A stretch of 64,000 nt of DNA from Solibacillus faecavium (GTDB taxonomy: Bacteria > Bacillota > Bacilli > Bacillales_A > Planococcaceae): assembly GCF_014836905.1 (NCBI RefSeq), contig NZ_JACSPZ010000003.1, positions 310,001 through 374,000 of the forward strand. Reading direction: 5' to 3'. The translations under genes were made by a program, and so were the position numbers. Below the pieces are notes generated by a model. It was given only the letters and a program-made list of their open reading frames with translations. It searched no databases and was not told the DNA's origin. How positions within the stretch are numbered: position 1 is the first letter of the stretch; each line of letters starts with the position of its first letter. Of the stretch, positions 26,921 through 35,539 are shown piece by piece.

Positions 26921-27298
26921 ATGGATGTAAAATTTAATAATCGTGATCCTGTTTATGTGCAAGTGATTCGCCATTTTAAGGAACAAATTGCAAAAGGTTT
27001 CTTTGCGCCTGGACATGTGATTCCATCACGGCGGGAGCTGGCCAATCAGCTCAAGATTAATCCAAATACGGTGCAACGTGCCTATAAGGAAATGGAGGAG
27101 CAAAAATTGATTTATACAGAGGGAAATATGCCAAGTTGTATTACGAAGGACGAAGCAGTATTAAAAAGCGTTCGTGAAGAGCTGATTACTGAAGCGGTGC
27201 AGGTGTTCATAAGTTCTATTAAATCAATCAATGCACCACTTCCGGAAATTATGGAGCTCGTGCAAAAAAAGTATGAGGAGGCTGAGCAGCGTGATTGA
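26921..27298 (+). CDS. GntR-family regulator, YtrA subfamily
   Basis: A 125-residue protein. The winged helix (about 8-75) contains VYVQVIRHFKEQIAKG, VIPSRRELANQLKINPNTVQRAYKEMEEQ, the standard GntR recognition region. The short C-terminal helical part (about 80-125) is the compact YtrA-type dimerisation region without a ligand-binding domain. YtrA regulators repress their own ABC-transporter operon and in B. subtilis respond to cell-wall antibiotics. The gene overlaps the ATPase gene by 8 bases, and its promoter holds four candidate operators. Confidence 0.9.
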   Translation: MDVKFNNRDPVYVQVIRHFKEQIAKGFFAPGHVIPSRRELANQLKINPNTVQRAYKEMEEQKLIYTEGNMPSCITKDEAVLKSVREELITEAVQVFISSIKSINAPLPEIMELVQKKYEEAEQRD

Positions 27299-27980
27299 AG
27301 TAAAAAATGTCTTTAAAAAATACAGGAAAAAACAAGTATTAAAAGATATGAGCTTCACAGCGGAAAAAGGGCAAATTACGTGTTTAATCGGTATAAATGG
27401 TGCGGGGAAAACAACAATCATGAAATCGATTATGGCGCTAACACCAATAGACCGCGGTGAAATATTAATCGATGGTAAAAAGATTAATAAGGATGCGTAC
27501 GAAAAAATTACGTACATTCCGGATCGACTTACAATGCTGCCGAACTATACGATTGCAGAAAGCTTTGAGTTTATGGCGGACTTTTATAAAACATGGAATG
27601 AACAGCGTGCAACAGAACTACTTACTTTTTTCAAACTAGACCTTCAAGATAAACTTTCAGGCTTATCAAAGGGGAATGCGGCAAAGGTCAATCTACTGCT
27701 TGGCTTAGCATTAGATGTGGACTACATATTAATGGATGAGCCTTTTTCCGGTATCGATATCTTCTCACGTGAGCAAATTGCGAATGTCTTTACTAGTCAC
27801 TTAATTGAAAATCGCGGTGTTATTATTACGACACATGAAATCAATGATATTGAGCACTTAATAGATAAAGCTGTGCTTATCGGCGATGGTAGAGTACTAA
27901 GAGAAATGAATGTAGAAGAGATCCGTGAAATAGAAGGTAAATCCGTAGTAGATGTGATGCGGGAGGTGTATGTAGGATGA
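27291..27980 (+). CDS. ABC transporter ATP-binding protein (YtrB-like)
   Basis: 229 residues from GTG 27291, 9 bases after GGAGG and inside the end of the regulator gene. Walker A is GINGAGKTT at about 34-42 and Walker B is YILMDEPFSG. The signature motif is degenerate, LSKGN in place of LSGGQ, as in several YtrB/EcsA-type exporter ATPases. A switch His is present in ITTHEI. It would power the permease that follows, whose ATG overlaps its stop by 4 bases. Confidence 0.9.
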   Translation: MIEVKNVFKKYRKKQVLKDMSFTAEKGQITCLIGINGAGKTTIMKSIMALTPIDRGEILIDGKKINKDAYEKITYIPDRLTMLPNYTIAESFEFMADFYKTWNEQRATELLTFFKLDLQDKLSGLSKGNAAKVNLLLGLALDVDYILMDEPFSGIDIFSREQIANVFTSHLIENRGVIITTHEINDIEHLIDKAVLIGDGRVLREMNVEEIREIEGKSVVDVMREVYVG

Positions 27981-28801
27981 ACGAATATTTAAAGCTAGTC
28001 AATTTTGAGATAAAGCGATTTAGTAAACTCTTTCTAACACTCATAGTTATGGTAATTGTTGCTCAAGTTATAGGGGCATTTCTGACATCGTTTAGTTATA
28101 TGAACAGAGTAGAAACAACGATGGCGCAGAAGCTACTAGGTGAAAGTCAATACGTACATGAGTATGGGGCGTATAATCTCCAAGAATTTTTATTTTCGGG
28201 GTATTTTATACTTTCAATTATGTTCGCAGCATCAATTTTAATCATATACGTATTTTTCATTTGGTATCGTGATTGGCTTGGAAAGTCGTCATTTATTTAT
28301 CGATTATTAATGCTGCCAACTGCACGAAGAAACATTTATTTTGCCAAGCTGACTACGATTTTGCTGTTCGTACTTTGTTTAGTAGGAATACAAATTGCTT
28401 TATTAGAAGTGGTGCAACTGATTATTCATGGCATTATACCAGATCAGCTGCGTGCTGATTCAAGTAAAGCTTATATTTATTCATTCGATATATTATCGTT
28501 CTTATATCCAAAGACTCCTTTACTGTTTGCCCTTCTTTATGGACTTGGAGCAACAGTAGTAGCTGTCGTGTTTACAGCGATTTTATTTGAACGAAGCTAC
28601 CATTTGAAAGGTATTTTCCTAGGAGTCATTTATCTGGTCATTTCAATCATTGTTATGGCAATCCCAGTAATTATCCAGGATATTACAGGTTATTTATACT
28701 TGAACGAAATTATTGGACTGACTGCTGTAACGAGTATTTTAACACTTGGGGTGGCTCTTTATTTAGCAGACTATTTATTAAAACGAAAGATTAATGTGTA
28801 G
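27977..28801 (+). CDS. ABC transporter permease, six TM (YtrC/D-like)
   Basis: A 274-residue membrane protein with about six hydrophobic segments (near 17-40, 75-98, 112-140, 178-200, 208-230, 240-262), typical of ABC-2-type export permeases. The cytosolic loop WYRDWLGKSSFIYRLLMLPTARR has the coupling-helix character expected for contact with the ATPase. Only one permease is present, unlike the ytrCD pair of B. subtilis. Together with the ATPase and the exported protein downstream it probably exports a lipid-like or peptide antibiotic, or relieves envelope stress. Confidence 0.85.
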   Translation: MNEYLKLVNFEIKRFSKLFLTLIVMVIVAQVIGAFLTSFSYMNRVETTMAQKLLGESQYVHEYGAYNLQEFLFSGYFILSIMFAASILIIYVFFIWYRDWLGKSSFIYRLLMLPTARRNIYFAKLTTILLFVLCLVGIQIALLEVVQLIIHGIIPDQLRADSSKAYIYSFDILSFLYPKTPLLFALLYGLGATVVAVVFTAILFERSYHLKGIFLGVIYLVISIIVMAIPVIIQDITGYLYLNEIIGLTAVTSILTLGVALYLADYLLKRKINV

Positions 28802-28815
28802 GGGAGGGGAAGCAG

Positions 28816-29976
28816 ATGAAAAAATACTGGCAGCTTCTTTTAATTGTCGGAGTTAGTGTAGTCACGGTAAGTATCCATTATATCCAAGTCGCCAATGCTA
28901 AAAATTATCATATTACATTTGATAAAATTTCTGGGGACGACAAATATGTAGACTCACTATTAATAGAAGGAAATATAGATGAGGGAATGACATATAATTC
29001 GGTTATTATTGGAAAAGATAAAACAACATTAGTAGACGATTTCAAATATCAAGAAGCACCACTTTTATTCCGCGATTTAATCGAGCAGAATAAAAACTTT
29101 ATGCGTGGAAAAGGATTTAGTGCCACTAATTACTTTGAGGATGAAACGAAGCTTGTTTACGTAGAAGAGCCAAATGAAACCTGGAAATTAAATGAAGGCG
29201 ACTCCTACAGCTACCGATTCGATTTATTGGATAAAGTAAAAAACGATCGGATTACATTTGACATACAATCCAAATTAAATAAGAAAGTTAACTGGCTTAC
29301 GGTTCATAATATAACTGTTGTAAATAATGAGGTGAAGTTGTTAGTCAGACATTACCTTAACAATGGTGATGAAGAATTTTACATTGTTATCATTGATTTA
29401 GATAAACAACAGTTAGTAAGCGAGACTTCCATTGAGACTGTTACAAATGATGAAGCGATGTATACTAATCTTGAAATTTATAATCAGTATCATAATCTAG
29501 GTTATGAAAAATATCTTATCTATTCAACGACATTATATAATGCTGAGCATGAAGTACGTAATATCATTTCACGTCAGTTTAAAGTAGTAAATATGGAAAC
29601 AAATGAAATAACGCCACTCGAATTACCGGACGGTTTAGAAATCGATATACAAAGTGGTACGGTAGATAATAACTATTTCGTTGCAGCTCGCATGACGGAT
29701 ACCGACACTTGGATTTACCGTTATAATATCGGACAACAAAGATGGCTTGAACCGATAACAGTTCCACACCCTGAAAAATTCGTGAATAAGGAAATGAATA
29801 ATACGTATGGCTACAACGGTAAATTCTACGTATTAAACGAAATGGAAAAAGATTTCGTACTCCAAATATTCGATATTGAAAAGGGTACTACTTTATATGA
29901 AGGTATTCTTTCAAAGAAAGATGCCAAGCAAAAATATTATATATGGGCTAATCGATTCTTGGAACAAACGGAATAA
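28816..29976 (+). CDS. Exported protein of the YtrA-like operon, function unknown
   Basis: A 386-residue protein with an N-terminal signal/anchor (KKYWQLLLIVGVSVVTVSIHY) and an otherwise extracytoplasmic body. Repeated beta-strand-like stretches, including NWLTVHNITVVNNEVKLLV, YFVAARMTDTDTWIYRYN and GYNGKFYVLNEME, suggest a beta-propeller-like fold; this is my reading, not a database match. It follows the permease by 14 bases with AGGGGAGG before the ATG, so it is the last gene of the operon. It may work as an accessory sensor or receptor to the ABC exporter. Confidence 0.7.
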   Translation: MKKYWQLLLIVGVSVVTVSIHYIQVANAKNYHITFDKISGDDKYVDSLLIEGNIDEGMTYNSVIIGKDKTTLVDDFKYQEAPLLFRDLIEQNKNFMRGKGFSATNYFEDETKLVYVEEPNETWKLNEGDSYSYRFDLLDKVKNDRITFDIQSKLNKKVNWLTVHNITVVNNEVKLLVRHYLNNGDEEFYIVIIDLDKQQLVSETSIETVTNDEAMYTNLEIYNQYHNLGYEKYLIYSTTLYNAEHEVRNIISRQFKVVNMETNEITPLELPDGLEIDIQSGTVDNNYFVAARMTDTDTWIYRYNIGQQRWLEPITVPHPEKFVNKEMNNTYGYNGKFYVLNEMEKDFVLQIFDIEKGTTLYEGILSKKDAKQKYYIWANRFLEQTE

Positions 29977-30049
29977 CTTACAAACGAATATAAGCAATGC
30001 AACTCTTAATATTTGGCTACCAACCTATAAATATTGAGCTCGCATGGAA

Positions 30050-30087
30050 TACCCACTATTTATCTGTAAAGAGAATAGTGGGTTTTT
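30050..30087 (+). terminator. Terminator of the YtrA-like operon
   Basis: ACCCACTATT pairs with AATAGTGGGT, followed by TTTTTCTTTTT. Confidence 0.88.
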
Positions 30088-30186
30088 CTTTTTATTTAAG
30101 TTTTGTAAAGTTTCGTAAATTTATTACTTGAAAAGAGGGATGTTTGCTACGATTATGATATTCAAAGGGTAATGGAAGGAGATAAA

Positions 30187-31386
30187 ATGAAGTCACTGGA
30201 TCCGAATAAAAAAGGGTTATTTAAAACGTTAATAGAGATTTTTTTCGTATCGACTAAATTGGGCTTTACCTCATTTGGAGGGCCAATTGCTCATTTAGGC
30301 TACTTTCATGAAGAGTATGTCCGGAAAAGAAAGTGGATGGACGACAAAAGTTATGCAGACTTAGTGGCATTGTGTCAATTTTTACCTGGCCCTGCTAGTA
30401 GTCAGGTAGGGATAGGGATTGGTGTGGTACGTGCTGGAGCAATAGGAGGCATTGTATCATTTATAGGTTTTACATTACCATCTGTAGTAGCACTTATTAT
30501 ATTTGCATTAGTCGTTCAAGGTTTGGATTTGAGTCAGGCAGGTTGGATTTATGGATTGAAGATCGTAGCAGTGGCAGTGGTAGCACACGCAATATTAGGA
30601 ATGGCACAAAATTTAACACCGGATAGACAAAGAAAAACGATAGCCCTCTTTGCTGTAATAGTCACATTAATATGGCAAACCGCCTATTCGCAAGTAGGAG
30701 TAATACTTTTAGGTGCGTTCATTGGATTTCTACTATACAAAAGAGAGAAAGCTGACGTGGAAGGAATGTCGCCCTTTCCATTAAGCAGGCGCTTTGCAAT
30801 AGGCTGTTTAGTATTATTTTTCGGCTTACTTTTCCTCCTTCCTATTTTAAGAGAACTGACTTCCATTCAATGGATTGCCCTATTCGACAGCTTTTATCGT
30901 TCAGGTGCACTCGTGTTTGGAGGAGGTCATGTCGTGTTACCGTTACTTGAAAGGGAATTTGTACCGACTGGCTGGTTGAGTGAAGAGGCGTTTTTAGCAG
31001 GTTATGGGGCTACACAGGCTGTACCGGGTCCACTATTTACATTTGCAGCATACATAGGTGCCGTGATGAATGGTTGGTTAGGTGGGTTACTGGCAACTGT
31101 AGCCATATTTTTACCAGCCTTTTTATTAGTATTTGGAACATTGCCTTTTTGGGATAGCTTACGACGTAATTCAAAAGTAAAAGGTGCCCTTATGGGAGTA
31201 AATGCAGCGGTTGTAGGTATATTAATTTCAGCATTTTATACACCTATATGGACAAGCACTATTTTTACACCAACAGACTTTGCTTTTGCAGCCATTTTAT
31301 TCAGTATGCTTGCATTCTGGAAGTTATCTCCTATGGTCGTTGTTGTGACAGGGATAATAGGTGGTATGCTTATGACAATGTTATAA
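30187..31386 (+). CDS. chrA: Chromate transporter, fused two-domain ChrA
   Basis: 399 residues from the ATG after AAGGAGAT; the in-frame ATG 15 bases upstream overlaps that site. Two homologous halves are visible: the first has SFGGPIAHLGYFHEEYV and FLPGPASSQVGIGIG, the second VFGGGHVVLPLLEREFV and QAVPGPLFTFAAYIGA. These FGG...L and PGP motifs define the CHR family. About ten TM segments. It would export chromate using the proton gradient or act on a related oxyanion. A fused protein is the long-chain form; many Bacillus have two short subunits. No regulator gene is adjacent. Confidence 0.9.
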   Translation: MKSLDPNKKGLFKTLIEIFFVSTKLGFTSFGGPIAHLGYFHEEYVRKRKWMDDKSYADLVALCQFLPGPASSQVGIGIGVVRAGAIGGIVSFIGFTLPSVVALIIFALVVQGLDLSQAGWIYGLKIVAVAVVAHAILGMAQNLTPDRQRKTIALFAVIVTLIWQTAYSQVGVILLGAFIGFLLYKREKADVEGMSPFPLSRRFAIGCLVLFFGLLFLLPILRELTSIQWIALFDSFYRSGALVFGGGHVVLPLLEREFVPTGWLSEEAFLAGYGATQAVPGPLFTFAAYIGAVMNGWLGGLLATVAIFLPAFLLVFGTLPFWDSLRRNSKVKGALMGVNAAVVGILISAFYTPIWTSTIFTPTDFAFAAILFSMLAFWKLSPMVVVVTGIIGGMLMTML

Positions 31387-31457
31387 ATAATCTTTTATAA
31401 ATAAAATATGTTACAGTAGACATACTAACCGCGAACATAGCGGAGTTGGAGGATTAT

Positions 31458-31808
31458 ATGACAAATACAGTAGATGAACTATTGGAATCGCTAATAGCTG
31501 CGACCGTAAATAATGAAGTGAAGTGGAGCAAAGGTACTGCCGAGCTTGAAACAGTTTTAGAGGAGGTATATGGCAATACAGAAAAGCTTTATTTCTTCTT
31601 TGATGAAGAAGAGGGCTCGAACATCGTCATTGCTACTTATAAGTATTACGAAGGCGAAGTAGAAGCAGACGAGTTTTTAAAAGATGGCATAAGCCTTTTT
31701 GTGATTGATGCAGATGATTCGGAAATTTTAAATGAAGTAACGGATGAAGATGCAGATGATGCACAACTATTTACAACATTGATCGAAGCAATTCAAGAAG
31801 AGAAATAG
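31458..31808 (+). CDS. Small acidic protein, function unknown
   Basis: 116 residues from the ATG 5 bases after GGAGG. It is very acidic (FFFDEEEGSN, VIDADDSEILNEVTDEDADDAQ) with no TM or signal. I do not recognise a family. It begins 71 bases after chrA with its own ribosome site and may be co-transcribed with it. A hairpin follows. Confidence 0.65.
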   Translation: MTNTVDELLESLIAATVNNEVKWSKGTAELETVLEEVYGNTEKLYFFFDEEEGSNIVIATYKYYEGEVEADEFLKDGISLFVIDADDSEILNEVTDEDADDAQLFTTLIEAIQEEK

Positions 31809-31816
31809 AAAAGAAT

Positions 31817-31864
31817 ATGTACACGGGGGCATTCATATTTGAGGTATGTATGCCCCCGTTACAT
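31817..31864. terminator. Strong GC-rich hairpin between convergent genes
   Basis: ACGGGGGCAT pairs with ATGCCCCCGT, extended by ATGT...ACAT outside. No U-run follows on either strand, so it is a weak intrinsic terminator at best, but it lies exactly at the convergent junction. Confidence 0.55.
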
Positions 31865-31872
31865 AGGCGTAA

Positions 31873-32406
31873 TTATACAAGTTCAAACTTTATACCTTCT
31901 GGATATATACCAATATAATTGCCTTCTTTGTTTTCATAGGCGATTTCCGCCCCTTCAATTACTTGGTTTTTCGATAATTCTTCCAATACAGTATTTAATG
32001 CCAGATCCAAATCTATAACAAGACAAAAAGTAGTCCCAGCACCATCTCCAACTTCTGAGCCATAAAGCTTTCCATTTCCAGTCAAATATAAAACTTCGTC
32101 CAGTAAGTCTTCTACCCATAAAGTTTTTTTCTCAGCTGCTTCAAATTGTGACTCATCCTCATAACGGTATTGAACAACCATTTTTGTATAGGACTCTTCT
32201 TTTACATATTCATAACCTTGATTTATCTTTTCTTTTGCCAATTTCTTCATCGTTCCTTTAGAGCTTTCAAAAAATCCTAACGAAACCGTTTCTTTTGTGC
32301 CAGGAACCCCTAATTTGCCGGATATTATATGTAGCTGTTTCTTCTCGTTCCATATTTGCCAATGAAATGTGTCACTGCCTGTTGTATTAATTAAACGAAG
32401 TACCAT
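31873..32406 (-). CDS. WGR-like domain protein
   Basis: A 177-residue cytosolic protein. The N-terminal 70 residues (RLINTTGSDTFHWQIWNE, GKLGVPGTKETVSLGFFES, MKKLAKEKINQGYEYV) follow the WGR pattern: a W, a Gly-x-x-Gly strand turn and a terminal helix ending KGY. The typical WGR triplet is altered, so the assignment is moderate. The C-terminal part (about 95-177) contains TFCLVIDLDLALNTVLEEL and may be a separate alpha/beta domain. WGR domains occur in DNA-repair PARPs and in many bacterial proteins of unknown role. AGGGGG precedes the ATG. Confidence 0.6.
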   Translation of the reverse strand: MVLRLINTTGSDTFHWQIWNEKKQLHIISGKLGVPGTKETVSLGFFESSKGTMKKLAKEKINQGYEYVKEESYTKMVVQYRYEDESQFEAAEKKTLWVEDLLDEVLYLTGNGKLYGSEVGDGAGTTFCLVIDLDLALNTVLEELSKNQVIEGAEIAYENKEGNYIGIYPEGIKFELV

Positions 32407-32821
32407 GCTAAAAACCCCCTAAAAATTTTGTAGAACCAATACCTTATTTCTATTCAACTACTAATTAATGATGCACTATCGAAGAGAAAAAATTAATTTT
32501 CAATCAAATGATCTAGTGCAGAACTATCCGAAAACCTTACCCGATTTTTAAGAAGTAAAAACCTTTAATGTAAAAAAAAGTATTTTATGTGTAGGCGATA
32601 AGGAACGCCGTTTATAGTGTAGACTTAAATAGGGAAAAGTTGCTAAATATTAAAGGTATTACTAAAATAGAAGTAAGAAGAGTCTATTAGAAAAAAGGTT
32701 GTAATAAAAAAATAATAATATAAACAGTGGTGTTTCTTGAATTCCGGAATACCGCTGTTTTATTTCTATTTACCTGAACACAGCAATATTCTAAAGAAAA
32801 ATGAAAGAATAGGAATAGTCT
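32407..32821. other. 415-base intergenic region with a terminator-like hairpin
   Basis: No open frame stands out. A short hairpin GGCG...CGCC lies near 32594-32609, and AACAGTGGT pairs with ACCGCTGTT at 32723-32759 before TTTTATTT, about 60 bases ahead of the MFS gene. The second could be an attenuator in the MFS leader or the end of a small RNA. Confidence 0.4.
32722..32766 (+). terminator. Terminator-like hairpin upstream of the MFS gene
   Basis: A 9-bp stem (one G-U pair) with an internal ATTCCGGAAT palindrome, followed by TTTTATTTCTATTT. No gene ends in front of it on this strand. Confidence 0.45.
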
Positions 32822-34093
32822 ATGAAAAAAACACAAAATCCCTCAATAGAGCGCTATGTTCAATCAGAGGAAGAACAACAAAAGCTTTATAAAAGAACGT
32901 TGTGGGTTGTTGTTTTGTCGCAAACATTTGGCGGAGCAGGACTGGCTGCCGGAATTACGGTCGGGGCGTTAATCGCTCGGCAAATGCTTGGTTCCGAGAG
33001 CTTTACAGGTTTGCCGACTGCATTATTCACACTTGGCTCTGCATTATCCGCATTTTTAGTCGGCCGTTTTTCACAGCGTTTTGGGCGAAGATACGGGCTG
33101 TCATTCGGATTTATCACAGGGGGAATTGGAGCGCTCGGGGTCATAGCTGCTACGACGATGGAAAATATCCTCCTGCTATTTTTGGCTTTGTTCATTTATG
33201 GAGCAGGTACCTCAACGAACTTACAGGCACGCTATGCCGGAACAGATTTGGCTAAGCCAAAACAGCGTGCAACAGCAATTAGTATGGCAATGGTCGCGAC
33301 GACAATTGGAGCGGTTGCAGGTCCCAATTTAGTTACGCCCACCGGTCATCTTGCTGAGGCAATTGGTTTACCAACTTTAACTGGACCATTTTTACTGGCA
33401 GCTGTTGCTTATTTAATGGCTGGCTTTATATTTTTCTTCTTATTGAAACCGGACCCTTTACTTGTGGCAGTTGCTATTGCAGAAAAACAAAACGAAGAGC
33501 AAGTTTCTACAGGTGGGGTAAATCAACAATCTACAGTTGATCGTTTAGGAGTTGGAGTCGGTGCGATTGTCCTTGTGATGTCGCATGTTGTGATGGTTGC
33601 AATTATGACGATGACACCGATTCATATGGAGCGGGCAGGAAGTGGACTGTCACTTATTGGACTGGTGATTAGTATGCATGTGGCCGCGATGTATTTACCT
33701 TCTCTTGTAACGGGGATTTTGGTCGATAAAGTGGGGCGGTCATGGATGGTTGTTGCCTCGGGTGTCACATTATCATTTGCTGGCTTTATAGCAGCGTATT
33801 CGCCAGGGGATAGGATGTGGTCGGTAGCACTTGCACTCATTTTACTTGGTCTTGGCTGGAACTTTGGACTCATTAGTGGAACAGCTATGATTATTGACGC
33901 TACAACGATTCAAAACCGTGCAAAAATCCAAGGCTCAGTAGATGTTTCAGTTGCACTTGCCGGCTCTGCAGGTGGCCTGCTTTCAGGTATAATCGTGGCC
34001 AACTCAAGCTATGCATTCCTCAGCTTTATCGGTGCGTACATGGCAATATTATTTATTCCACTTATGATTTGGGTACGTTATAGGAAGAAATAA
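32822..34093 (+). CDS. MFS transporter (drug-efflux type)
   Basis: A 423-residue protein with about 12 TM segments in two halves. GRFSQRFGRRYGLSFGF is the loop 2-3 motif of the major facilitator superfamily, and the mirrored VDKVGRSWMVVASG occurs in the second half. The central loop is about 215-240. The substrate cannot be deduced; the family is commonly annotated as multidrug exporter. The ribosome site is weak (AGGAATAG), and a terminator-like hairpin lies in the leader, so leader-controlled expression is possible. It is monocistronic. Confidence 0.88.
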   Translation: MKKTQNPSIERYVQSEEEQQKLYKRTLWVVVLSQTFGGAGLAAGITVGALIARQMLGSESFTGLPTALFTLGSALSAFLVGRFSQRFGRRYGLSFGFITGGIGALGVIAATTMENILLLFLALFIYGAGTSTNLQARYAGTDLAKPKQRATAISMAMVATTIGAVAGPNLVTPTGHLAEAIGLPTLTGPFLLAAVAYLMAGFIFFFLLKPDPLLVAVAIAEKQNEEQVSTGGVNQQSTVDRLGVGVGAIVLVMSHVVMVAIMTMTPIHMERAGSGLSLIGLVISMHVAAMYLPSLVTGILVDKVGRSWMVVASGVTLSFAGFIAAYSPGDRMWSVALALILLGLGWNFGLISGTAMIIDATTIQNRAKIQGSVDVSVALAGSAGGLLSGIIVANSSYAFLSFIGAYMAILFIPLMIWVRYRKK

Positions 34094-34134
34094 GGGTGTA
34101 AAAGAATTTACTAAAATAAAAAAGTTCTAATAAA

Positions 34135-34166
34135 TTGACCGCACTTGTATCGAGTGCGGTCAAAAT
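34135..34166 (+). terminator. Hairpin after the MFS gene
   Basis: TTGACCGCACT pairs with AGTGCGGTCAA around TGTATCG, followed by AATTT rather than a true U-run. Confidence 0.65.
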
Positions 34167-34208
34167 TTGCTGAGCTCAGTGCTTACTATAGAAAGTTAGA
34201 GGTGACTT

Positions 34209-34727
34209 ATGAAAAAAATATTGTTAGCCCTATTGTTTGTGATGCTCATCGTTGGGTGCTCTCAAAAAGTGCTGACATTGGATGATGAATTGCTATTTGA
34301 ATTACAAGATATAAATGATGAGGAGTTCCAGCTGTTAAGAGCAAAAACGAGTAATTTTACAGAAGAAGAAATAAAACAAAATTATGCAACGATTGTATTG
34401 GATTATCACGTACGGAATGGCAAAAAATTTGATAATCTAACCGTTCAGTATAAAAATGGTTTCGGTAATTTAATGGAGCAAGTTAAATATGAGGACGGGC
34501 TCAAATTTATGAATGGTGATGGGAGAACATCCAATTATAGAAATGGAAGTTTTGAACGTAATACAGACCGCTTAGTTTTTTACGTAAAGGATTTTACAGA
34601 TGCGCAATTACAGGCTATTTTTAATGAATTTATGTTAGAGGTTAGCTGGGAAAATGATGATGGACAATGGGAAAACAAAACTATTCCAGTCGGTGAGGCC
34701 TTTTTGGATAAGAGAGGAAGTAAATGA
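34209..34727 (+). CDS. Small lipoprotein, function unknown
   Basis: A 172-residue exported protein with signal peptide and lipobox MLIVGC at about 12-17. The mature part is beta-rich with many Asn and Asp (YKNGFGNLMEQVKYEDG, FYVKDFTDAQLQAIFNEF). I recognise no family. It follows AGAGGTGA and overlaps the next gene by 4 bases, so the two are co-translated. Confidence 0.75.
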   Translation: MKKILLALLFVMLIVGCSQKVLTLDDELLFELQDINDEEFQLLRAKTSNFTEEEIKQNYATIVLDYHVRNGKKFDNLTVQYKNGFGNLMEQVKYEDGLKFMNGDGRTSNYRNGSFERNTDRLVFYVKDFTDAQLQAIFNEFMLEVSWENDDGQWENKTIPVGEAFLDKRGSK

Positions 34728-35209
34728 TGACACAATATACAGCGTTAGTATCGGATGAGGAATTACATGAGGTTGATTTTAGAGGATTTCGCTTAACAAC
34801 AGTGCGGGAAATGAAAAAGCTGTATCCATTAAACGAAGGGTTCCCGGAACAACCATGGCATTCATTTGATGATGATGTGGAAATTTTAAATACACCGGAT
34901 GAAAAGGCAATGGAGAAGCTACGTATATCTAAATGGTTGAACCCGCCATATGATTTAGAAGATTATAGTGATAAAGCTTTTATTTATTCCGTTGAAGGTA
35001 GATGGAATGATTTATTTCTAGAGTCTCTGCAAAAATATATAAAAGAGCATATCACGCCAGATCAAAACGTCGATTTAATCCGCTTTTGGGCAGGACATGC
35101 TGAAGATTACCATCTATTGAATGAGTCTACGCTAGAGATTGATGAGATAGAACAATCAGATTTGGCACTAATCGGTAAGCAACTATATATTCGTGTGAAA
35201 CTTGTATAA
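34724..35209 (+). CDS. Cytosolic protein of unknown function, coupled to the lipoprotein gene
   Basis: A 161-residue soluble protein, acidic and rich in aromatic residues (PEQPWHSFDDDVEIL, LIRFWAGHAEDYHLL). No family recognised. It starts at ATGATG overlapping the lipoprotein stop, with GAGGAAG as ribosome site. The pairing with a lipoprotein resembles small immunity-like or two-gene accessory units, but nothing in the sequence shows that. Confidence 0.7.
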   Translation: MMTQYTALVSDEELHEVDFRGFRLTTVREMKKLYPLNEGFPEQPWHSFDDDVEILNTPDEKAMEKLRISKWLNPPYDLEDYSDKAFIYSVEGRWNDLFLESLQKYIKEHITPDQNVDLIRFWAGHAEDYHLLNESTLEIDEIEQSDLALIGKQLYIRVKLV

Positions 35210-35219
35210 TTGATTCGAA

Positions 35220-35430
35220 CTTTCTTTAAATAATAAACCGTATTGGATGTTTGCAAAACGTCTTCCCCCGTCAACAAGTTTTATAAATGTCAAAGAAAGC
35301 AAATTGATGAATCAGCAAAAGAAGACGGTGTATCCCTTCAGGAAATTTATTATGACAGAACTGAAAGTCAGAAATTATTTGGTGAAAAACTATTCGAGTT
35401 TATTTTCACCACTAAGAGTTAAAACTTCAT
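35220..35430 (+). pseudogene. Possible C-terminal gene remnant
   Basis: In one + frame from about 35239 an uninterrupted stretch without ATG start or ribosome site ends at a TAA near 35420. It reads like the end of a real protein (KEDGVSLQEIYYDRTESQK followed by LFGEKLFEFIF). It could be the tail of a gene whose front was deleted. The 330-base gap 35210-35539 otherwise holds only the terminator. Confidence 0.3.
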
Positions 35431-35448
35431 TACCCAAATCTTAAAAAG

Positions 35449-35522
35449 CCTATCATTCCTAAATCAATTGAATGCTTTCTACATTCATTAATAGGGGGAT
35501 GGTAGGCAATTTTTTTTCAATT
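35449..35522. terminator. Terminator between convergent units
   Basis: GCCTATCATTCCT pairs with AGGGGGATGGTAGGC (several G-U pairs) across a long loop, followed by TTTTTTTT. It precedes the stop of the leftward acyl-CoA dehydrogenase gene. Confidence 0.65.
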
Positions 35523-35539
35523 TTTTATACTTGACGACT

